A DNA stretch of 20,125 nt from Pseudomonadota bacterium (GTDB lineage: Bacteria > Chloroflexota > Ktedonobacteria > Ktedonobacterales > JACDGC01). Below the pieces are notes generated by a model that did not search any database, was not told the DNA's origin, and worked only from the letters and a program-made list of their open reading frames with translations. Position 1 is the stretch's first letter, and every line of letters begins with the position of its first letter. Shown here piece by piece: positions 14,614 to 20,125 of the stretch. Where the stretch lies: contig JAJPKG010000440.1 in the NCBI GenBank assembly GCA_021323815.1, positions 1-20,125 on the forward strand, read 5' to 3'. The translations under genes and the position numbers were made by a program.

Positions 14614-16050
14614 TCAATGGCTTGCTTGCGCGGTTTCGGCGCTTATCTGCTCTAGCGAAGGGGCGGGCAATAGCAGATGAAAGGTGGTCCCTTCGCCGGG
14701 GGTTCCGCTGCTTTCCAGGCGGATCGAGCCGCCCATCGCTTGCGCTAATATCCGGCACAGATATAGTCCCAGGCCGCTGCCTTTGACGGCTGATGTGCGA
14801 TCTCGTTCGAGACGGCTGAAGCTCTTGAAGAGCAGATCCTGCTGATCCGGCGGGATGCCCAGACCGTGATCGCGAACGGTGATTTCCACCATGCCGTCAG
14901 GCCGCGTCACTGCGGCGATCTCAATCAGCGTGCCGGCAGGCGAATATTTGACGGCATTCGAGATCAGATTGAACATGATCTGTTGCAAGCGCACCCGCTC
15001 GCCCCAGATCACCACGTCCGCGGGCGCGTCGATGCGCAATGGGTGCTGCTTGCTGCCCGCCTCGCCTTGCGCCACCAGTTCCGCCGCGCGCATGATGGCT
15101 TTGCGCGCATTCACCACTTCCCAGCGAAAATCTGTCGCGCTCAGGTCAAGTTGGCGGATATCGAGGATGGATGCCAGTTGCTCGCGCAGGCTTTCCCCGG
15201 CGGCATTCGCCTTGATGACCGCCGCGACGATATCGTCATGCGGCATCCTTGCGGCATTCATTTGCACGAGTTCCAGATTCGGTAACAGTGCGGCCAGGGT
15301 GTTGCGCAACTCATGATTGACGATGTTGAGGAACTGATCCTTCACCTCGTTGAGTTGCAGCGCGTGTTGATAGGCATCGCGTGTGGTGCTCAGTTCGCTG
15401 ATGGTCTGGTGAATGGTGATGCTGGCCGCCAGGGTAATCAAGGCCATCACGAACTGCTGGATGAGCAGGGAAAAACACAATGTCAGGCTGTGTCCCAGTT
15501 CAAAGTGTGGCTGGGGCAAGAGCAAACACAGCCCCAGGGTGATGCCGACGGCCAGCGCGAGGGAAACAAGGATGAGTCGCACATTACCCAAGATGCCGGC
15601 AAACGCAATCATGATCAGGTACGCGCCAAAAACGGATGTCACAATGCTGGTCATGCCAAATTGAATGACGGCAATGACCTGATAGCCGGTCGCTGCCACC
15701 AGGGGCGTGAGGATGATGGAGACAAGCGCGACCCCCAGTTGCTGCCGCTGGATGAGAATGTAGCACCCCACGAAAAACACGAAGGCGAGCGCGATGAACG
15801 AGAAATTGAGGATTCTGAACTCAGCGGGGATCGCGTCCGGCGTGAAATGATAGCGCAGTAGCAGCATCGGGACCGCCAGCAACAACACCCCCATCGAAGC
15901 CAGACAGATGAGGCGACCCAATCTGAGGCGGCGGTTACGTTCCAGATCGACATAGCTGAGCGGAATGGCGTTGCCGCTGAGCAATTCACCAGTTGTGGGC
16001 ATAATGCCGGCTGCTCCTTTCCGTAAGCAAACGATGACTGAATCCGGCAT
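14614..16050 (-). CDS. Membrane sensor histidine kinase with six-TM input domain
   Basis: 478 codons from the first ATG. A second ATG at 16002 (protein starting MPTTGELLSG) follows AAAGGAG at about 11 bases and is the likelier start, giving 462 aa. The N-terminal part has about six hydrophobic helices (roughly residues 47-210) with little loop sequence and no recognisable sensor domain. A short helix leads to the DHp domain with NHELRNTLAALLPN (phospho-acceptor His codon 15313-15315). The ATPase domain carries N box NLISNAVKYS, G1 DHGLGIP, F-box-like LFKSFSRL and G2 GSGLGLYL. No receiver, HAMP or PAS domain is seen. No cognate regulator gene is adjacent; the nearest is the receiver-only protein at 13058-13474 on the same strand. 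The signal sensed is unknown. Confidence 0.93.
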   Translation of the reverse strand: MPDSVIVCLRKGAAGIMPTTGELLSGNAIPLSYVDLERNRRLRLGRLICLASMGVLLLAVPMLLLRYHFTPDAIPAEFRILNFSFIALAFVFFVGCYILIQRQQLGVALVSIILTPLVAATGYQVIAVIQFGMTSIVTSVFGAYLIMIAFAGILGNVRLILVSLALAVGITLGLCLLLPQPHFELGHSLTLCFSLLIQQFVMALITLAASITIHQTISELSTTRDAYQHALQLNEVKDQFLNIVNHELRNTLAALLPNLELVQMNAARMPHDDIVAAVIKANAAGESLREQLASILDIRQLDLSATDFRWEVVNARKAIMRAAELVAQGEAGSKQHPLRIDAPADVVIWGERVRLQQIMFNLISNAVKYSPAGTLIEIAAVTRPDGMVEITVRDHGLGIPPDQQDLLFKSFSRLERDRTSAVKGSGLGLYLCRILAQAMGGSIRLESSGTPGEGTTFHLLLPAPSLEQISAETAQASH

Positions 16051-16063
16051 CGCAATACATCGG

Positions 16064-16075
16064 GTAAGATCTTAC
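16064..16075. promoter_or_regulatory. Perfect 12-bp palindrome upstream of the kinase gene
   Basis: GTAAGATCTTAC is a perfect 12-bp palindrome 13 bases before the first kinase ATG and about 60 before the preferred start. Its position in a 150-bp intergenic region suits an operator for a dimeric regulator. No regulator is known. Confidence 0.35.
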
Positions 16076-16123
16076 AAGAAAGGTAAACTATCTCGCGGGC
16101 GCTTGCAAGGCTTCTTGTACAGC

Positions 16124-16168
16124 AAAAAAAACTCATCTCACCCGCCATGAAGCGTCAGGTGAGATGAG
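16124..16168 (-). terminator. Rho-independent terminator of the esterase-DUF1800-DUF1501 unit
   Basis: On the minus strand, CTCATCTCACC and GGTGAGATGAG form a perfect 11-bp stem (16132-16142 with 16158-16168) around a 15-nt loop, followed directly by eight T (16124-16131). It lies 33 bases after the DUF1501 stop. It should insulate the downstream histidine kinase, which therefore needs its own promoter in about 16051-16123. Confidence 0.93.
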
Positions 16169-16201
16169 GCTGTTCGGGATTCTTTTGCGCCGCAAGAGAC
16201 G

Positions 16202-17497
16202 TTATTTCACGAAATCGAGGATGGGGAAGCTGCTGCCCAGCACCGTCGCGGCATCTGCACCGAGCCATTTCTGGATGATGGTGGCGTAATAGGCGCGGAA
16301 GTCGTACTGGAAGATCAGATTGCCGCTGGAGTCCAGGTTGGTGAGGTCTGGATCGTTGCCGTGCAAGCCACCCGCCACGCCGGGGCCGAAGACGAACTGT
16401 GGTGCCGCCGTGCCGTGATCGGTGCCGCCGCTGCCGTTTTCCGCCACGCGCCGGCCAAACTCGGACCACGTCATCATCATGATGTTTTCCGCCATGCCGT
16501 GCGCCTGCATATCGCGCCAGAACGCGGCGATGGTCTGTGCTAATTCGGGATAGAGCATGCCCAGCGTGGCGGCTTCGTCGGCGTGCGTGTCGAAGCCGCC
16601 GAGGGTGACATAGGCCACGCGCACGCCCAGGTTTTGCGTGATGGCCGCCGCCACAATCTGCATGCTGTCGGCGAAAGCCGAGTTTTGCGGATACTTCGCC
16701 GATGCCGCCGGTTTATACGCCATAGCAGCTTTGGCGAATTCATCCGAACCGGTGGCCGCCGCCTGTGAGGTATTGGCGAGGAGCTTGGCAAAGGCATTCT
16801 GGGCATCGGTGTCGCCCGTAAAAGATGACGTGAAATCGAGCAATGCCCGTCGCCGTTGGGCAGCACCGGCGCGGTTCCGCGGGTCGGGCTTGACGCTGAA
16901 TGCCTGCGCGCTGCTGATGGACGGCACCGAAATGCCCGGAGCCTCGAACGCTTCGGGCAATAGCGCGCCGCCGGAAACGCCGGTGAAAGGCTGTTGCACC
17001 GTTGTCCCGATGCTCTGCAAATATTTTCCCAGCCAGCCGGTTTGCGCCGTTCCCTGCGCGCCGGTCAGATCCAGCGTCTGCCAGATGTACATCGACTGGA
17101 AGTGCGACAGGTTGGGATTAGGATATCCCACACCCTGCACTACCGCCATCTGGCCGGCATCCCACAAGGGTTTGAGCGCGCCCAGGTCATTGTTCAGCCC
17201 CATCTTGGCATTCAGCGGCATCACCTTTGACTTGTCGAGCGCCAGGGTTGGCCGCACCTGGGCATATGTGGGATCAGTATACGGAACGATGGCATGCAGC
17301 CCGTCGTTGCCGCCCGCGATCTGCACCACCACCAGAATGCGCCCGCCCGTCACCATCGTTCGCGCGGCTCCCAGGCTGGCGGCATGCGCGGGCGCGCTCG
17401 CCAGTGCCTCAAAAATCCCTGGTGCGAGGAGACCTGACCCCACCGCAAGCAAGCCGTCTTTCATCATTGCGCGGCGCGAAAGCCGTTTCATGGTCAT
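16202..17497 (-). CDS. DUF1501 domain protein, exported by Tat
   Basis: About 430 aa. The N-terminus has a twin-arginine signal: LSRRAMMKDG followed by a hydrophobic stretch and an Ala-rich cleavage region ending APAHAAS. The mature part is a DUF1501 domain, related to the alkaline phosphatase/sulfatase fold: LVVVQIAGGNDGLHAIVPY near the start, LGGFDTHADE, and WSEFGRRVAENGSGGTDHG, where His/Asp residues resemble metal ligands. The reaction is unknown. ATG at 17491 is favoured over 17497 because GAGGAG sits 8 bases before it. It lies 13 bases after the DUF1800 gene and is followed by a strong terminator, so the two form one unit. The DUF1501/DUF1800 pairing is widespread. Confidence 0.93.
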   Translation of the reverse strand: MTMKRLSRRAMMKDGLLAVGSGLLAPGIFEALASAPAHAASLGAARTMVTGGRILVVVQIAGGNDGLHAIVPYTDPTYAQVRPTLALDKSKVMPLNAKMGLNNDLGALKPLWDAGQMAVVQGVGYPNPNLSHFQSMYIWQTLDLTGAQGTAQTGWLGKYLQSIGTTVQQPFTGVSGGALLPEAFEAPGISVPSISSAQAFSVKPDPRNRAGAAQRRRALLDFTSSFTGDTDAQNAFAKLLANTSQAAATGSDEFAKAAMAYKPAASAKYPQNSAFADSMQIVAAAITQNLGVRVAYVTLGGFDTHADEAATLGMLYPELAQTIAAFWRDMQAHGMAENIMMMTWSEFGRRVAENGSGGTDHGTAAPQFVFGPGVAGGLHGNDPDLTNLDSSGNLIFQYDFRAYYATIIQKWLGADAATVLGSSFPILDFVK

Positions 17498-17504
17498 CTC
17501 TCCT

Positions 17505-19148
17505 CTAGTTCAACTGATATTCCGGTCCGGTCATCAACAGATAGAGCATGGTGCGCAGGCTGTTGGCGCTCACGCTGCTGCCGCCGGCCAACGACACCGT
17601 GTCACCGCTGCCGCCCGCGTTGAGCGTGTCGATCAACATTTGCCGCCGGTCGCTGGTGATCTGAGCGTCGATGAGCAGGCTGGTGAAATAATCGACCACT
17701 GCTGCGGGCGAATTGAGGTTCTGGCGGCTGATGATCGCCTGCAACCCCTGGGTGAGATTGGTGCCTGCCGCTGCGCCTCCCTGGCCCTGCACTGCTCGCG
17801 TGCCGTTGAGCAAGGTGTTGATGAAATTGACGCGCGTCAGCCAGGTGCCGGTGTTGAGCCAGTTCGCGCTCTGCTGGTCGCCTGGCCAGCCGGCCACGTT
17901 GGGCGGATTGAAGATGGTCTGCCCCATCAGGCCCATAATATTCGCCACGCCTTGCCCGTTCACTTCCACCTCAAGCTGGCGGATGGCACCGATGGTGAAT
18001 TCCGCCGGGCTTTTCAGCCGCGAACGATAGGCTGCCGCCGAAACGAAGGCCGGCGACAGGAACATCGCCCGCAGCACCGCGCCGATGTTGTGGCCGCTGC
18101 TGTAATACGCATCCACCATCGGTTGCAGATCGGCCTGCGAAGGATTTTCGTGGACGAAGAAGCGGAAGATGCGGCGGCAGATGAACGGCCCGGCAGCGGG
18201 ATGCGACGTGACGATGCGAATCACGTCATGATAGTCCAAATTGCCGGTGTGGCCCAGCAGTGTCTTGGTGCTGTTGTCGTGCCGTTCGGGCAGATATTGC
18301 ACTGTGCCGTCGCGTTCCAGCCGGAAACCGGTCAGCGCCAGCGCAGCGTTATGCACATCGGATTGGGTATAGCCGCTGTTGACGCCCAGCGTAAAGAGTT
18401 CCATCAGTTCGCGGGCATAATTTTCGTTGGGCGACTGCGCGCGGTTCAAGCGCAAATCCAGCCACCACATCATCGCCGGATCTTGCGTGATGCCGAGCAA
18501 GATGTTGTCATAGGTGTCGAAGGCGTGGGCGCGCAGGAAATTATTCTGTGTGATCATATAGCCATAGCCGCTCTTGCCGCCGACCTTCTTATAGCTGCTG
18601 GTGAGCAGGCCGTGCCAGAACAGCGTCATCTTCTCTTGCAGTGGGCGCTGGCTATAGATCATGCGCAGCACCCACCAGCGCTGCTCGTCCACCACGCGCG
18701 TCAAGTCCAGCCCCAGTGCATTCAGACGTTGATCCAGGTCGTCGCTGACGCTGTTGGGATTCAGCAGCTGGTCGATTGCGCCCGTCCAGCCCAGCGCGCT
18801 ATAGTGCTGAATCTCGCTCCAGCGCGCGCCAAATCCCGCCCGCCGCAGCAGATGCGCGATCTGCGCGTGCGCTGCCGGCACCGGCGTGGGGCCGCTGATG
18901 ATCCCCGGCAGTTGCACCTTGCCCTGTGCGGCGAGGATGCCGGTGGTGATGGCGGCAGCGCTCACCCCCACTGCGCCCGCGCCGATCAACAATCCTCGCC
19001 GCGAAAATTTTTTGCCGCCCCCGCTTCGCCCATGTGGCCTGGGAGGGGGGGTGATAGTCTGTTGCGGCTGTGTGAAGCCGCCGTTGCCCGGTGCGAGATC
19101 CGGCAGCACGGGCTGCGTCGCATCCGAATCATACATATCCGTTAACAC
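17505..19148 (-). CDS. DUF1800 domain protein with delayed twin-arginine signal
   Basis: 547 codons from a GTG at 19148; ATG at 19136 (AGAGGTG nine bases upstream) is the likelier start, giving 543 aa. A Pro/Gly/Gln-rich segment of about 45 residues precedes GGGKKFSRRGLLIGAG, a Tat-type twin-arginine and hydrophobic region, so the signal is internal rather than at the very N-terminus. DUF1800 hallmarks are HLLRRAGFG, MTLFWHGLL, ENYARELMELFTLGVNSGY, ICRRIFRFFVHENP, SRLKSPAEF and NPPNVAGWPG. Function is unknown; the protein is predicted to be exported folded. It is upstream of and co-transcribed with its usual DUF1501 partner, and about 40-50 bases downstream of the esterase. Confidence 0.93.
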   Translation of the reverse strand: MLTDMYDSDATQPVLPDLAPGNGGFTQPQQTITPPPRPHGRSGGGKKFSRRGLLIGAGAVGVSAAAITTGILAAQGKVQLPGIISGPTPVPAAHAQIAHLLRRAGFGARWSEIQHYSALGWTGAIDQLLNPNSVSDDLDQRLNALGLDLTRVVDEQRWWVLRMIYSQRPLQEKMTLFWHGLLTSSYKKVGGKSGYGYMITQNNFLRAHAFDTYDNILLGITQDPAMMWWLDLRLNRAQSPNENYARELMELFTLGVNSGYTQSDVHNAALALTGFRLERDGTVQYLPERHDNSTKTLLGHTGNLDYHDVIRIVTSHPAAGPFICRRIFRFFVHENPSQADLQPMVDAYYSSGHNIGAVLRAMFLSPAFVSAAAYRSRLKSPAEFTIGAIRQLEVEVNGQGVANIMGLMGQTIFNPPNVAGWPGDQQSANWLNTGTWLTRVNFINTLLNGTRAVQGQGGAAAGTNLTQGLQAIISRQNLNSPAAVVDYFTSLLIDAQITSDRRQMLIDTLNAGGSGDTVSLAGGSSVSANSLRTMLYLLMTGPEYQLN

Positions 19149-19189
19149 CTCTTTCAGTCGTCGGCATGCGGCTCCATCCGCTCACAGCA

Positions 19190-20125
19190 TCAGGCGCGAG
19201 GATGAGCGGCGAAAAATTGCCAGATCATCTGGCTGGCGTCGATATCACGGTTCGTCCAGCCGATGAGCGCGGGGGGGAGATATTGCCATCCGCCCGGCCA
19301 GGTGTGGCCCCCGCCGTGAATCACTTCCAGCACCACCGCGCTGCCCGCCGGGCATCCTTGATATGTCCGCTGCTCGATGGTTGAATCGCGGCTGGGCAAC
19401 GGTCCGTCGCCTTTTGCCACATCCGGCAGGTTGGCGCTGGCATAAGTCGCCTGGCAGCCGTCGCGGCTGGCCCAACCGCGCATGGTGTCGTCCGCGGAAA
19501 GCACCGTGCCGCAGGTGGAAAGGTTGGGAGCACAGCGCGGCGTACCGCCGGCATAGGGAATATAGGGATCAGCATCCCCTTGAAATTCCAGCACCGAGAG
19601 ATGGTGCGGAGGATGACACACGGCGTTTTCCGGCACCGGCATCTCTCCGGCGTCCGGCGCGATAGCCGCCAACACATCGCCCAATTCACACCCCAGCCGC
19701 TGTGTCATCATTCCCCCGTTCGAGATGCCGGTGGCATAGATGCGAGCGGGATCGATGTGATAGCGCCCCGCTAACTGGCTGATGAGCGCGCGAAGGAAGC
19801 CCACATCATCTTCGCTCTCTTCAGGAATCTGGCGGCCATCATTCCAACTGCGATCGATGCCGTCGGGATATACAACGATGAAGCCGTTGGCATCCGCGAC
19901 CGTGCTGAAATGTGTCAGTTTGACCATCCCTTGCCCGGTGCCGTCGCGCCCATGCAGTGCGACCACCAGTGGCACGGCATTTTGCCCGGTGTAGGATGGC
20001 GGCACATGCAAGAAATAGGTGCGGGTGACGCCGCCCACCACCAGCGAGCCGGTGCTGTCGCCCGTCAGTGCGCCCCCCGGTTGGGGCGTGCCGCTGCTGG
20101 TGGTTGATGGTGACGCGCCCGCACC
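19190..20125 (-). CDS. PHB depolymerase / feruloyl-esterase-like secreted hydrolase, 5' end outside window
   Basis: Alpha/beta hydrolase of the Esterase_PHB (LpqC-like) family, which cleaves ester bonds in polyhydroxyalkanoates, feruloylated xylan or similar substrates. The frame is open to the window edge; the GTG at 20041 is internal. The visible N-terminal part is rich in Gly, Ser, Thr and Pro (GASPSTTSSGTPQPGG), typical of a linker after a signal peptide or lipobox. The catalytic residues are Ser in YATGISNGGMM (codon 19721-19723), Asp in FQGDADPYIPY and His in the family signature GGGHTWPGG; VALHGRDGTGQ provides the oxyanion region. Cysteines (GCELGD, NAVCHPP, CAPNLSTC, DGCQATY, YQGCPAGS) could form disulfides outside the cell. 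It is the first gene seen of the unit shared with DUF1800 and DUF1501. Confidence 0.92.
   Translation of the reverse strand, partial: GAGASPSTTSSGTPQPGGALTGDSTGSLVVGGVTRTYFLHVPPSYTGQNAVPLVVALHGRDGTGQGMVKLTHFSTVADANGFIVVYPDGIDRSWNDGRQIPEESEDDVGFLRALISQLAGRYHIDPARIYATGISNGGMMTQRLGCELGDVLAAIAPDAGEMPVPENAVCHPPHHLSVLEFQGDADPYIPYAGGTPRCAPNLSTCGTVLSADDTMRGWASRDGCQATYASANLPDVAKGDGPLPSRDSTIEQRTYQGCPAGSAVVLEVIHGGGHTWPGGWQYLPPALIGWTNRDIDASQMIWQFFAAHPRA

Noticed and set aside
16638..19145. 835-codon plus-strand frame opposite DUF1501/DUF1800
   Set aside because: Antisense shadow of two well-recognised genes; no motif, no SD, composition typical of reverse reading.

Overview
The window is about 60% GC and densely coded, with short gaps and frequent ATGA overlaps. 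It suggests a bacterial chromosome, most likely a Chloroflexota member. This rests on an Rpn/PD-(D/E)XK nuclease-like gene of a type common in that group, a short KdpD, a paired DUF1501/DUF1800 locus and general protein similarity. The taxonomic call is inference and only moderately firm. No rRNA, tRNA, CRISPR array or insertion sequence was recognised.

Layout. (A) 1-1634, plus strand: the 3' part of an S9 prolyl-oligopeptidase-type peptidase, cut by the window edge. (B) 1635-1971: a weak hairpin, a promoter-like sequence, an unannotated 38-aa single-pass membrane ORF, then a second promoter region with an 11-bp direct repeat. (C) 1972-7004, plus strand: a coupled housekeeping operon, nnr (NAD(P)HX repair) - fmt - rlmN - a 35-aa ORF - a membrane family-2 glycosyltransferase. 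The first three junctions are ATGA overlaps. (D) 7031-13474, minus strand: a complete potassium-uptake operon, read from its promoter side as receiver-only response regulator - 32-aa membrane peptide - kdpF - kdpA - kdpB - kdpC - truncated kdpD. The two tiny membrane ORFs (12967-13065 and kdpF 12881-12970) are easy to miss. (E) 13664-14560, plus strand: an AT-richer Rpn-like nuclease gene with its own extended -10 promoter. (F) 14614-16050, minus strand: a six-TM sensor histidine kinase. (G) 16124-20125, minus strand: a partial secreted PHB-depolymerase-like esterase - DUF1800 - DUF1501, closed by a textbook intrinsic terminator.

How the genes fit together. The kdp operon would make the KdpFABC P-type K+ pump. 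Its signalling parts are dismembered: KdpD keeps only the Walker ATPase and Usp input domains, and the response regulator is a bare receiver with no DNA-binding domain. The nearest histidine kinase lies just beyond the nuclease gene in the same orientation. The operon leader carries two overlapping, mutually exclusive 8-bp stem-loops. This split Kdp control arrangement, with its extra 32-aa membrane peptide, is the most interesting content of the window. The exported esterase/DUF1800/DUF1501 group is a common but functionally unresolved cassette.
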